Source of the DNA: Carettochelys insculpta | Lineage: Eukaryota; Chordata; Testudines; Carettochelyidae | Direction: 5' to 3' | Length of the DNA stretch: 64,000 nucleotides | Assembly (NCBI RefSeq): GCF_033958435.1 | Contig: NC_134160.1 | Coordinates: 13,007,001 to 13,071,000 of the forward strand | In this document: positions 45,811-57,124 of the stretch, one piece after another | Layout: the number at the start of each line of letters is the position of its first letter | How positions within the stretch are numbered: position 1 is the first letter of the stretch | Notes under the pieces: model-generated | Told to the model about the DNA's origin: nothing | Database searches by the model: none | Seen by the model: the letters and a program-made list of their open reading frames with translations, nothing else | Program-made: the position numbers and the translations under genes

Positions 45811-45992
45811 TGTAGTACCCAGTGGCACTGAGACTGCCTCTGGGGTGAGTGAAGTCTCTGCTCTACAGCCTTGCCTTAGTGCCAGCTGGCCTTCAGCTCA
45901 TGTGGTAGAGTGCAGGGCTTTAGATCCTATGCTCACAGGTTCTATCCCTAGGGCCAGCAACCCAGGTCTGTTAGCATTACATATACAAACAT
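45811..45992 (+). repeat. tRNA-derived SINE copy 3
   Basis: The twin of the copy at 40582-40762, sharing gtagtaccca, cttcagctcatgtggtagag, ggttctatccct and gccagcaacccaggtctgtt. It follows the CR1 end by about 35 bp. Confidence 0.75.
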
Positions 45993-45999
45993 GGCACAG

Positions 46000-46950
46000 A
46001 CATACAAGTAGCATATGTATATATTCAGGGTATCATCAGCTTTCATTGGACACCACACATGCCCCTGGGCACCATATTTGGTGCCATTAGATACAATGGA
46101 GACACAAAATGGCTTGTACATCACAATATAAAATCCAGTCACATGACAGAGATTAATTTTGCAGAAAAATATTGCATCCAAGGAGAACAGTGAGGAAAAA
46201 CCTGATGAACATGCAGCCATGGAGGAGAAATAACTCCTGCAAGCCTGGACTGGCATGTTGCTTAGTAGCTTTTTGGATTGCAGTATCCAGCTGGTTTTGC
46301 TCTCCCTTGCCTTATGGGTAGATCCCATCACAGCCTACTGAATTGTCAAAGGCTGGATCTGACCTGTAAGTTTCTAGAATGTGACAGCTTCTTTTCTAGG
46401 CTGTCCTCCCGCCCCTCCATTGCCACCTCGATTCAGTCAGAAGTTGGAAGTGCATGAGACTGTGAGAGACTAGTGGGGTCGCTCTTGCTTTCTTTTCCCA
46501 CTGTGGCTGCATAGCATTTTCCCTACCCTCAAAGAGCATATAAAGGCCCCCTCCTCTGTGATACTGTTGGAGCCATTGGTATTAACTACTGAGATATTGT
46601 ACCCAAAGCCGGCAACTGAGCGTGAAAGAGAGCACTGGCAGAGGTTGATTATCCCTTCAAACCTTGATGTTTAAATCCCTTATTGAAAGAAGGAGTTCAG
46701 CAAAGCAAAGGAATGACTATAATAGCCCAAATTAGCAAGGTGATGTGGGAGTTGTGTTCTGTGCAGTTGTATATGTCCATGGCTTGGTGCCAGCTTGCCT
46801 GTGTTTCTGGTATGCCGTGTGCCTCTCAAGCGAGAAATTGGGCTTGTGCTGCTCCCCCATGCTGTGTCTGTCCTGAAGATGGATCCCTTTGTTCTCCAGA
46901 GCTGAAAGGCTGGCCCTGGTTTTTTAAAGTATCTTTGCTGAAGCAGTGTG
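46000..46950. other. Non-coding stretch
   Basis: Nothing recognised. Confidence 0.4.
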
Positions 46951-46954
46951 GCTG

Positions 46955-47165
46955 AGGCTCTGAACTGTGATCCAGGAGATTTGGGTTAAACTCTCTGCTC
47001 TGCCGCAGTCTTTGGGTGACGTTGGGCAAAGAACAATTGGCAAATGACTGACTGTCTATTTCAGTTCCCCATCTGTAAAATGGGCTCATGGTACTTCCAT
47101 CCATTAACCTAATCTGTGCCGTTAGATGGGGAACAGACTGTCTTTCACTAGGTATTGCCAGTGTT
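46955..47165 (+). repeat. MIR-like SINE, long fragment
   Basis: Sense order: gctgaggctctgaactgtga, ggagatttgggttaaactct, gtgacgttgggcaaagaac, then cccatctgtaaaatgggctc. One of the longest MIR fragments in the window. Confidence 0.7.
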
Positions 47166-47169
47166 GGTT

Positions 47170-47955
47170 AAATGTATGCCTGGAGGTTTCATTTCCTGAT
47201 GTAGTCTTCAATTAAAGATTACTTTTTAATTCCTGGAGACTCCAGGACAATCCTGGAGGATTGGCAATCCTGGTTGTCATTTTGTGTTTGTAAAGCAGTG
47301 CCATGGGATCCTGGTGTAACACCGACAGACCTCAGTGACTCTGGGTACTACACTGGTCTCAGGTGGGGCTTCTAGGCACTGTAGGAATACTGCAGTGATT
47401 CAGGGAATCTGTCTGCACAAGTTATGGCCTTGTGAAGCTGTTGTTATGAAATGTGTCCCTGAGAACATGCAATCCACCATCTGCAGAGTAGGGGCAATGC
47501 TGGGTGGTTCAGCTTGATGATTGTGCTCTGCAGTGAACAATGAGTCTGTGAAGAAGGGCGGCCAAGTTGGGGAAAGCAGTTGGTGAAATGGGGAGAGAGA
47601 GAGAGAGAGATTCTCCTAAGGGAAAGAGGTAACAAAGCCAGGGGCTAAAAAGGATTGAGAAGAGAAATGCTCTGGCAGGGAGAGGAGAAGAGAGAGGTGC
47701 TTTCCTAGCAGGTTGGCTGTAGGGCGGACAAATGTCAAAGCAGCTGCCCTAGGTGGAAGAGAGACTCTGAGAAGACAAGCAAGGAAAATGATCTTGGAAG
47801 TCGAAAAGAACGCTGATCCCAGCCCAAAGAATGGCTCTGATTGCGGAGAGAACGTAGGCAGGGAAAGGCATGTGGGGTCAGTTAGCTTTGTCCAGATTTG
47901 CCTCTGTCTCTTGCTACTAAGTTCAGGATTGTGTATGTGTGTTAGAGACATACAC
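47170..47955. other. Non-coding stretch
   Basis: An AG microsatellite lies at 47592-47610. No gene recognised. Confidence 0.45.
47592..47610. repeat. (AG)n microsatellite
   Basis: About nine GA units. Confidence 0.85.
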
Positions 47956-47958
47956 ATA

Positions 47959-48200
47959 AGTATCAGGGAGGGAGCGGTGCTAGTCTCTATCCGCAAAATC
48001 GAGAAGTCCTATGGCACCTTATAGACTAACAGATATTTTGGATCATAAGCTTTCGTGGTCAATGACCTGATTTGTCAGATGCATGTAAATTACCAGATGT
48101 ATCTGACGAAGCGGGTCTTTGCCCGCAAAAGCTTATGATCCAAAAATCTGTCAGTCTATAAGATGCCACAGGACTTCTTCTTGTTTTCACGATGATATGA
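47959..48200. repeat. Foldback repeat, best preserved copy
   Basis: The left arm (48003-48084) and the complement of the right arm (48097-48177) match at most positions over about 81 bases, around a 12-base spacer. Shared boxes are gaagtcct.tggca, cttatagact.acagat and ttggatcataagctt. The RNA or single strand would form a long hairpin. The outer flank includes gtgctagtctctatccgc, a decayed form of the family tail. The element carries no protein. Confidence 0.85.
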
Positions 48201-48204
48201 CCCC

Positions 48205-49105
48205 AATGGGGTAAATTGTATACCCAGAGCAGCTACAGGGCTGGAATTCAGGGGGCAGTCGGTAGTGGATTGTGAGCCAAATCCGGACTGCCAGATGCTT
48301 TTGAATGGACTGCAGCATCTTTTTATTTACTTATGCTCATCAGTGCTGTGCCTGGCTTTGAATTTATCTCTGGAGTCTGAGCCTTGGCAATATCCTGACC
48401 AAGACATTTGGACCTTGATAAAATAAGCAGATTACCCCTGGTAAGTGACGGAGTCAGCACTGGTCTTGGGCAGGCACCTGCAGGGTCTGTGTGCCCCACT
48501 AATTTGCCTAGAAACCTCGAGGGAGGGCAATGCCTGAACTCCACTCACACTGCGGAGACTTGAAGTCCATGGGACTGGGTGGTCAGATCCCACCACAGGA
48601 GCTCCTCCTGAGCTGTGATAAGTCCATTCACCAGCACTGCACCCTGCGCCTGGCAGGACCCAGATCCAAGGAATGTGAATTGCCATTTATATGAAGGCTT
48701 TAAGCCTCAGGTTAGCACTGCAATCTCTGACAAGCACCTCCTGACAGACAGCTTAGGGGGCCTGGCACTGCTCATTCCCTCCCCTCCCTTCACCCTTCTG
48801 CTGCTGAATGGTCCTGTTACGTCCAGCGGGGGACCCACCTGCTCTGCTGTTGAATGTAGGTCTCCCGTACCCAAGGGAACAGCTGCGAGTGGCAGTGTGT
48901 GACCAAGTTCTCAGTGGTGGGACCGTGTGGCAGTGGCTGCCATGTACTCTGAGGTTGGGTGGGAAGAGCACTGGACTGTGCTCAGTGCAGGGGTGAGTTC
49001 CGAATTTGTGTCCTAGATGAACAGGCTGGGGCTCCATTGCCCTCCTGCTGCTAAGGAGTCTGCTGCTGCCACTCTGGGCTCATGGGCCTGTGCCCTTAGC
49101 AGAGG
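48205..49105. other. Non-coding stretch
   Basis: No gene recognised. Confidence 0.4.
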
Positions 49106-49195
49106 TGTATGACCCCGTTGGGGTCATATCATTGCGAAAACAACAAGATAGTCCTGTGGCACATTATAGGCTAACAGATTTTTGGATCATAAGTT
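49106..49195. repeat. Partial foldback repeat
   Basis: It contains cgaaaacaacaagatagtcc, tgtggcacattataggctaa and cagatttttggatcataag, one arm of the same family. A perfect 9-bp-arm hairpin with a gtt loop (49108-49128) precedes it. Its outer flank (ggggtcatatcattgcgaaa) is also found inverted beside the copy at 48185-48207. Confidence 0.7.
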
Positions 49196-49199
49196 GTTT

Positions 49200-49670
49200 G
49201 GAGCCTTGTGGTCACTCTGGCTTATCATATTCCACCTGTTCTTTGCCACCTCCCATGCTGGGAATCCCGTGTCTTTCCTGACCACAAACTGCACTTCTCA
49301 AGTCATGTGATTTCATAGCTGGCATGAGCAGAAAGGACAAGAGTCCAGCATCTGCCTCATCTGCAGGCCCTGAGTAGATGCTGAGGGAGGTACCTGGGAT
49401 ACAGCCCCAGGGTTAGCACTTGCCCGCCCCATTTCTTGGCACCCAGCTGAGCTGGGCACCACTTCGAGCCCCTGGATGTGTTTTACAAACACTTTGTAGC
49501 CCAAGCCCACCTCTTTTGTGCACCCCCCACTGTCTAGGGAGTGCTGGCTCAGACTTCCCATTGTCCTCCAGGGAGCACCAGCAGCTCTGAGGAGCCTGAC
49601 TGCTGTCACTCACTGGGGATAGTGCATTGTCCAGACCCATGACAGAGTCACGCCAATAATATGGCACTTC
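49200..49670. other. Non-coding stretch
   Basis: Nothing recognised. Confidence 0.4.
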
Positions 49671-49674
49671 CCAG

Positions 49675-49830
49675 TGAAGACAGGCAGGGTTAGCATTAAT
49701 CCACCTGCATCTGTAACCACCCACTGGTGGGCTTGAACCTGGGACCGCTGGAGCTTGGTGCAGGAGCTGCTACAGTCTGAGCTGAAAACCAGGTGCCTCC
49801 AAGCTGAGGCTGCAGAGGAGACTCATTCTT
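49675..49830 (-). repeat. tRNA-derived SINE copy 4
   Basis: On the minus strand: gcagcctcagcttggaggc, tcagctcagactgtagcagc, tcctgcaccaagctcc, then a B-box-like ccaggttcaagcccacc. The order matches the copy at 15466-15610. Confidence 0.6.
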
Positions 49831-49834
49831 TCTT

Positions 49835-50400
49835 GATGTAAGTGGTCTAAGTGCCCCCACCTGGGACAGTGACCCACACCTAGAAGGTGTGGGGTTACAT
49901 ATACAGATGCCTAGCTGAGCCAAGGGGCCTGAAGAATTTTCTAGGAGGAGCCTGCCCCTGGGACAGCTGGCCCCAGCACTGGCACAGTTGCGTCTGAAAC
50001 GCTCAGGCTTTATTTAGCTCACCATGCAGCCAGATTCCACTGCTAGTCCATTCCATTCTGGGCTTTGGCCAGGCATGCAGCAGCCTGGCTTCGGATTCTT
50101 CCCAACTGGTTTGTCCAGCCTGGGGAATCCCAGCTGTGCTAAGGTTTAAAAGTACCCTTCCCCCGAGGCTGACATTTCTGCATGGGAGGGGCAGGTGGAA
50201 CAGCGCCTGCTCTGTGCTCTCCTGGTTGATGAACATTTGATGGTGTCCGTTTCCCAGTGATGGTCCAGGGGCTGCGGGGAGGGGGCTGTGCTCCTGCCTG
50301 AGCCTTCCTTTGTGTGTTACACTCAGCTCTACAACCCCAGCTGGTCAAGTGATGCCCTCCCATAACAGCCACACTTATAATGAAGGCCCTGGCACCTGCC
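49835..50400. other. Non-coding stretch
   Basis: Nothing recognised. Confidence 0.4.
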
Positions 50401-50407
50401 ATCTGTC

Positions 50408-50527
50408 CAGAATCAGAGGGGTAGACCTTATAGACTAACAGATATTTTTGAGCATAAGCTTTCATGGGCAAAGACCTGCTTCGTCAGATGCATCTGGTGT
50501 ATAAGGTGTCACAAGACTTCTCATTGT
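50408..50527. repeat. Foldback repeat copy, partly deleted
   Basis: It contains cagaatcaggggtag-like text, ccttatagactaacagatat, cataagctttcatgggcaaa and gcttcgtcagatgcatctgg, then gtataaggtgtcacaagac. The second arm is largely missing. Confidence 0.7.
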
Positions 50528-50529
50528 TT

Positions 50530-53500
50530 CTGTTCAGAATGTTTTTCAAGCTGAGCATCTCCAAGTACCCCGTAAACGCCAGTGTGACTCTGTGCTCTAG
50601 CAGAGGTCAGGCTGGGTGATCTGGTTGTCCCTTCTGGTTTTGAACTCCCCAGTCTTTGCATGGGTGGCAAAGGTTCTCATGTCTATTTCAAAGGGAAGAC
50701 GGGGAGGACTGAGGACTGTGAACCAGGCAGGAGCAGGTAGATTTGGCCACAGAGCAAGTCTGGGGCAGAGGTGGATCTTGACTCTCCATCTTATTATGGT
50801 TTGACTTCTTTACATGGTCTTAATAATCACCATGTTTTAAAAATTGGAGACTTGGTGTCTTTTCATTTGCCTTTTGTTTTCTGAGCAGTGGTGAGAACCA
50901 TGTTGTTCAGCTTTTGGTGGAGCTTTAAGGAGAACAATGAATATTATGAGGCTTGCAAAACGGAAAAAAAAATAGAAAAAAGAAAAGAAAAAGCAGCTCT
51001 AAAAGAATTGGCGGAAGTGCAGCCTCCCCTGCTCTAACCACTAGACCCTGCTTTTATGTCCCACTTGTCCCTGTCCTATCTGAGTGTCTTCCAGGAGATC
51101 TGTTGCTGGCAAAACTAACACCTGTCACATGTCTGTGCTCTCGCCCTCTCCGCCGGGGCAACATGGGCAGCCGTGTGGTGGCTGTTGGAATGTGTAGCGT
51201 TATAGGGTAGTTCTCTGTCACAAAAGGCAGGTCCAGGAAATGTGCCCTGCATATGGGTTGAAAAGTGGGGAGGTCTGTGATGATCATTAGTTCCCTCAGA
51301 GGCATGTGTTACCCACCATGGAGAGGCCTCTCCATGTGTTTAGGCCCTGGAAATTACAGTGGTTGAGCACTTCAGCCACGGGACACATTGTAATGGCCTC
51401 TGGGCTGGGCCGTTGGAGGAAGGTGGCTTAGGGAATTGAGTATGAGGAGGGCTCTTCCACCTGTGGCTCTTTTTGGGCAGCCCATGTGCCTGGCTTGTCG
51501 ACCCTCTTGGTAGGGTTGCACTTGTGCTGTCCCCAGCAGGTGCCGGAGGGGAGGGCAGGGGTGCCCAGTGACTGAGGTGATCTGCTGGGTCTTCAGGCCC
51601 ATTTTCGCCTCCTCTTGCTGTGGGGCTAAGTTCCCAATTTCCTTTCGCATTGCCTTCTGCACCCATCTGCCAGCATCTTCTGCCTTCAGGTTGGCTGAAG
51701 CCATCAGTTAAACTGACTGCCTCAATTGAGTTCCCTTTTTGGAATTGCGTTGACAGCTCACGAAGCTCAATGGAGTGTCTTGTGTTTCTCAGGGCCTGAA
51801 AACACAGACATCAATATACTGTCACATCCCTCCAGCGCAGCTCTGTCTTGTAATTTATTGACACAGGGAAATCTCTGCTCAGAGCACCAAGGGCTGCCTT
51901 TGCTAAGTTCCTGCCTTTCTCATCTCATGTTTGGGTGGCTAAGGCCCGGCCAAGCACTCAACCCGAGGGGTTGATATGTAGACAGGCTGCTGTGAAAACC
52001 TTGTTTTCACCCTGCCTATAGCACAAGGTCAAGAGGCAGCAGGGGTGGGGGTGACTGGCCAGTAAGCGGAGAGCTAATAAACAGAGAATGCCACTGCCTG
52101 GGGTGGTGGTCACTGCTGAGCAAGGAGTGGGATGAGGGTGGCAGGATTTGAAAAGGGGTCTGGTTAATTTGTGGCCGGTAACAGCCCTGCTGGTATAGGG
52201 CAGGGCTGTGCTTGGGCCAACTCCCTGCCCTGTTTCAGTGCCTCCCACACAATGGGCTAGTCCCTTTTTGAGCTTTGCCTTTATTCTTGTGCAGTGGAGC
52301 CCAAAGACAGGCCTGTACTTATAGACTTAAACCAGAGCTTTCACTCTGCCCAGCCGCCTGTGCTCAGGGTTTCTGCCTGTCCTCAGCCCCCCTTTCTGGC
52401 TCTCGCCTCTCTGAGGCAGCCCGACCTTTGGACCTAACCAGACCAGCCTGGGCTGATGGCTGAGATGAGGCAGCAGAACAGCTCTGCACCCCTCTGCAAG
52501 TCCAAGCCTGACTCCTGGTTGTTAAGTAACTGAATCTCATACTTTGGGCCAACGAAACCTCCTTCTCGGGGGTAGTAGCTGTTCGCTTCAGGGATCAGGA
52601 GGGGTCTCCCGGCTCTAAGTGTGCAGCGTTATACCACTGGCAGATTGTTGTCAGCAGGTTTTCATGGTGCTTGTTGCCAGGGTCTGTGTCGTACACCTCC
52701 CCTGGGTTCCCTTTCACTGCCCCATACGGGTTGTGTCATTTCAGAGACCCAGTCAGGTTTTGCTCAGATGGGCCTTTAGCTTGGCAGAGGAATCTGAATC
52801 CAGAAGTGTTCTTCCCTTTGCAGGAGGAGACCAGCTCGACTGGTTGGAACTGACTTTGCACTGCAAGGAGCGAATGGTCACCCCCACAAGTGGTGTTCCC
52901 TCTTTGTGATCAGTGCCAGGAAATGGGGGTCATTGCCCTGTCCCAGACAGCTCATGCTGAACAGGAGGAAGGAATGGCTCCTGTGTCTGCATCTGTCCAC
53001 GGTACACTGGCTGGGTGCTGGGCATTGACTGGGACAAACTGAGGTGGTGGGGGTTGTCTGGTTGCTGTCACTAAGGAGATTGAAGAGGGCTGGAGGCTTG
53101 TGAGAGGCAACACCATCAATCAGCACCTCTAGAAAGTCAGTCCCAGGTGTCGAAGAGACAGCCAAGAGCATCCTGAAGGACAACGCTGCTCTGGCTGCTC
53201 GTTTGCATTGGGCACTTCCTTGGCTCACTGAGCCGTGCTGCCCTGCTTGCCGTCAGCATGGCTTTGTGCGTCTGCTGTGCTAGTGCCAGGCTGGGGCGTC
53301 CGTATTCCCAGCACCGGGATGGGAGCAGTTTTCAAAGCAGCAGGAGACAACTGGCTGTGCTGGAAATCATGCTGACATCACACTGGGGAGTCCAGATTTA
53401 AAACCAAAGCCATAGGCCAAGTGCTGCCATGCTTGGCAAAGTCGGTGGCTGTAACTCTGTGGGCAGTACAGCCCCTGCGGTGGGAAGACCACTCCTTAAA

Positions 53501-54545
53501 GTAGAGGGAGCAGGAACTGCTGCTTTCCTGATGCTAAGCAGTCGAACGCTTTCAAACAGCCACAGGTGGGCCAGCAAAACCAGGTCCTCAGTCAGTGTAA
53601 GTGAGCATGCGTTCCCCCCAGCTTCTCCAGAACTACACGATCCATGCCTGGGCTCCCAGGGGGAAGAGGCTTGGGGATGGGGTGAAGGGTTTGGGTTGCA
53701 GTGGCACTTACTGCAGGTCCCAGGAAGTGGTTGCCAGATCCCCCTGGCCACTAAGCACAGGAAGGCTCCATGCACTGCCCTTGTGCCTGTAGGCACCTAC
53801 CCCACAGTTCCCATTGACTATGGTTCCTGGCCAATGGGAGCTGTGGAGCCGGCACTTGAACAGGGACAGCACATGAAACCTCCCTGTGCCTAGTGACAGT
53901 GGAGCAGTGAACACCACCTCCGGGTTGTGCAGAGCCAGGGCAGGTAGGGAGCCTACCTTAGCCTGGGCCCCCTGCAGTGCTGCTGATCAGACTTTTAACG
54001 GCCTGGTCAGTGTGGTGCCTGGAGCCCCCAGCATCCCTTTTTGACCTGGCTTTCCAGTCAAAAGCCAAATGGCTGGCTCCCTCCCTGCCTCTGACAACTG
54101 TGCCATTGTGAGCCTTGGGCTCCTTGGTGCAGTGGCTGCTCAACTAGCTGTGGCAGCAAAATCCTCCCTTTGCCTCTGTGACGGGCTAGAAGATCACTCC
54201 ATTCCATCAGACCCAGACCTGCCACAACCGTGGCTGTGCTCCTGACCTGCAAGCGTTGGGTCCAGCAGAGAAGCCTCCGCCCCGAAGCAGCTGCTGCTGG
54301 TGCCGAATGCAGCTGCTTATCTGTGTAAGTCTGCAGGTGTCTGGAATATCCCATGGCCCCTGCAGCCCACCTCGGGGAGGAGGGGAGAATGTGAAATTTC
54401 ATAAGCGCGGCTGGTGCAGCATGATTGGCTGCTGCGTCTCAGGCTCATCCATCTCGTTAAAATTGTTGAACTCTGTGACTGTTTTTATGTCTGTGTAGTC
54501 ACACTCATATACCGATTCATAGACTTTATAGTCGACATGTACCTC
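50530..54545. other. Long non-coding stretch
   Basis: No gene, RNA gene or clear transposon end recognised over about 4 kb. An A-rich patch lies at 50960-51000. Acceptor-like sites (for example ttcttccctttgcag near 52823) lack good partner donors. Confidence 0.4.
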
Positions 54546-54554
54546 AGACGTGTA

Positions 54555-54722
54555 TGGGTGCAGCTCACTGTCCCATGCAGTGGCACCTGCACCACTCACA
54601 CAGAGAGAGAAGGTGTCTCCTCCACAGCCCTCACTGAGTGCATAGTGCCTTTTAGCTCACACTGGAGAGGCTCCTGCACTGAGGTCCTAAGGTCTGAGTC
54701 CTCCTCATGGTCACATCCAGAC
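54555..54722 (+). repeat. tRNA-derived SINE copy 5
   Basis: It shares cagtggcacctgcaccactc and acacagagagagaaggtgtc with the copy at 56955. The tRNA-like head (ttttagctcacactggagag, gctcctgcactgagg) and a decayed B-box (aaggtctgagtcctc) follow. Confidence 0.6.
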
Positions 54723-54729
54723 TAATTTT

Positions 54730-56785
54730 CTTACATGTGCCGCAAGGGTTTTTTTTTATATGAACATAACTAAAATTTCTTTCGGTTTGGATGACATTAG
54801 ACAGGATTGGGGGTGGGGTCGGGGGGCTGCTAAATGCCCCAAGGTAGCTTTCCATCAGTAAGTTCTGGGCGTGCACTCTGTCTCCCAAACCCCTCCAGCA
54901 GGCTGCATTCCCCACCTGCAGGGACGAGGCTGAGGGGTGGCGTTTCTGTGTCCCTAGAAGGTGCTGTGCCAGTGTGTCATGTAGCTCGTTCCTGAGGCAG
55001 AGTGCTCGTGCTGTGGGAGGGCTGAAGACCTTTGCTAACCTCTCTGCACATCCTTGCAGTCAGTCTCCATCTGATTATACTGAACAGTTAAATTAGGCCT
55101 TATTAAAGAGTCAATAACACCGCCCCCTGCTTTTGGCAGGCTGCGCGGGAGCGACTGATCTCCTTGCATCAGCTGCACTGCCACCTTTCAGCCTCCTTGT
55201 CAATCATCCTGTTTTGTTTGTATGGCTGTTGCCAGCTAACACTCCCAGCCTGCAATGAAGAGGTTTCTCGTTAGTTTATGTTGCAATTAGACACTGTTTG
55301 GTACCATGTGCCGCCCTCCAGTTTTATTATTCATTTTTTTTTAAAGCCACAGAGAAGCGTGTATCTGCCTGGTGTGGTTTGCACTATGGGAACTCATGTC
55401 TGTGGCTCTTGGCAACAGCAGACACTGTTTTCACTGCCCACCATCTTCACTGAAAGCAGAGGTTTGTTTATTTAGTGGGAAGCTGAATGTGCAACATCCT
55501 GGCACTGCTGGCATGGGCTAGGGGGATTTATAACCCACTGCTCTGGGGGCGGTTTGCAGAAGAGAGGTCACTCAGGATTGTAAAACTTCAAGAGTTTATA
55601 GGTTGGGTCACCTGTAATTTTGGTGCTTCTGTGGCCATCTTGGTTCAAGCGGCTGAGCTGGGAAATCTCAGGAGATTAGATTTATTATTATTTGCAGCGT
55701 AGGAGCTTCTGGACAACCCAGCTGAGTCTGTGGCCCTGTGTCTGGGGCTCTCATGCACTGACCCAGACATTCACCCTGACCCCCAGCAGAGAGGTTTCTG
55801 AGGCAAGAGAAGTTTCATTTGCTCTCTCCTCCCTCCCCCCGACAACACTTGGGTCCATTTCTGCGTTTGCTGACCTGGCATCTTGATAGGGGTCCCCCAT
55901 GCTGGGAGATGTCTGCTTTCTGTCCGCCCAGCTCGGCTAGACATGGGGAGACCTGGAGAGTGTGCTTGTTCTCATGGCTGTCTCCAGCAGTGTGCTGCTC
56001 TCTGCATGGGATCCCTGTCCGGGGGGGCCCTGGAAGTGCTGGGGAGTGGACAGCAGGAGAGCAGGAGTCGATGAGCCATGGCAGGAGCTGGGTTCTGCTC
56101 AGTGAAGCACCCCTAGTGACTAGGGCGCTGCAGCACATCTCTGAACAGAACCCCCCTCCCCGCCCCACTTAATGGCAGGGGGATTTTGGCTCCCCTGTGC
56201 AGCGGAAGCAGCTTTGGTCTTTGCTCCAATCAGGGGCTCCTTGCTGATCAGTTCTGTGTCTATTCATGAGCTCAGGGGTTCTCCATCAGGCAATGGGGGA
56301 TGGGTGGAGAATGCAGGGGACAGTGGTGTAAATCCATGTTCCCCTCCCGCACTTGGGATGCATTCAAGCTCATGCTGGTGTTTTAAAAAGTGCTCTGAGC
56401 AAGTGAGCGGCTCATGGGTGGAGGCCCTGTGCTGCTGTGCTGTCACTGGTTCCTGGGGAGGGCTCAGATCTGGCAGCAGATATTTGAGGGCTCCCCTCCC
56501 AACTACCACGCATATACAGGCTTGGATCCTGCACTGTGTCTCACCACCCAGTCTAGCCACAGTGGCCAAAGCTAAAATTCTTGTGGAAGAGCAAAGCAGA
56601 GTGGTTATGCGGATTTCTGTGGCGTAGAGCTGCCAAGGCTTCTAGGGATGCTTGGCTGAAAATTTGTCCACTACTGTCATGTAAGGAACAAGTGATAAGC
56701 CCTGCTCCTGCCCCGGCATGCGTCCTGGTGTTAACCCCCCTCTACCCCAGGCTCTGTGTTTCCAAATGAAGATGAACTTCAGATA
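54730..56785. other. Non-coding stretch with a possible conserved segment
   Basis: The segment 55060-55260 (gattatactgaacagttaaa; gccttattaaagagtcaat; catcagctgcactgccacct) looks single-copy and free of repeats. It might be a conserved non-coding element, but this cannot be judged from one genome. No gene seen. Confidence 0.3.
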
Positions 56786-56794
56786 AGATATTAA

Positions 56795-56875
56795 CAAAGT
56801 CAGGGTGAAATCCTGGCCCCACTGAAGCTGATGCAGGTTTTTGTCACTGACATTGGTTGGGGCCAAGATGTCACC
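56795..56875. repeat. Short self-complementary repeat
   Basis: Left text ggtgaaatcctggccccact is answered by ggttggggccaagatgtcacc at the right, an imperfect inverted pair. It is similar in size and design to the 10036-10120 repeat. Confidence 0.5.
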
Positions 56876-56954
56876 TGCTATGTGCAAGGATGTGGGGCAG
56901 AACTTGAACCCTAGGCATCTTGTTCTGAGACTGCAAATGTCACCCACACACCTA

Positions 56955-57118
56955 GTGGGCATGGCCCACTGGCCCATGCAGTGACACCTAGGCCACTCAC
57001 ACAGAGAAAGATCAAGTGTCTGCTTCAGCTGGCTCTTAGCTTGAACTGTAGAGGTTCCTCCACTAAGGCCTAGAAGGCCCAGGTTTGAATCTGCCTTCAG
57101 GTAGAGCCTCAGGAATTT
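56955..57118 (+). repeat. tRNA-derived SINE copy 6
   Basis: It contains catgcagtgacacctaggcc, actcacacagagaaagatc, gctcttagcttgaactgtag and a B-box-like cccaggtttgaatctgcc. It explains part of the 228-codon minus-strand open frame at 56642-57328. Confidence 0.65.
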
Positions 57119-57124
57119 GGCCTG

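Noticed and set aside
52740..52910. Possible exon after the acceptor-like ttcttccctttgcag
   Set aside because: No suitable donor follows and the frame ends at a stop within 100 bases.
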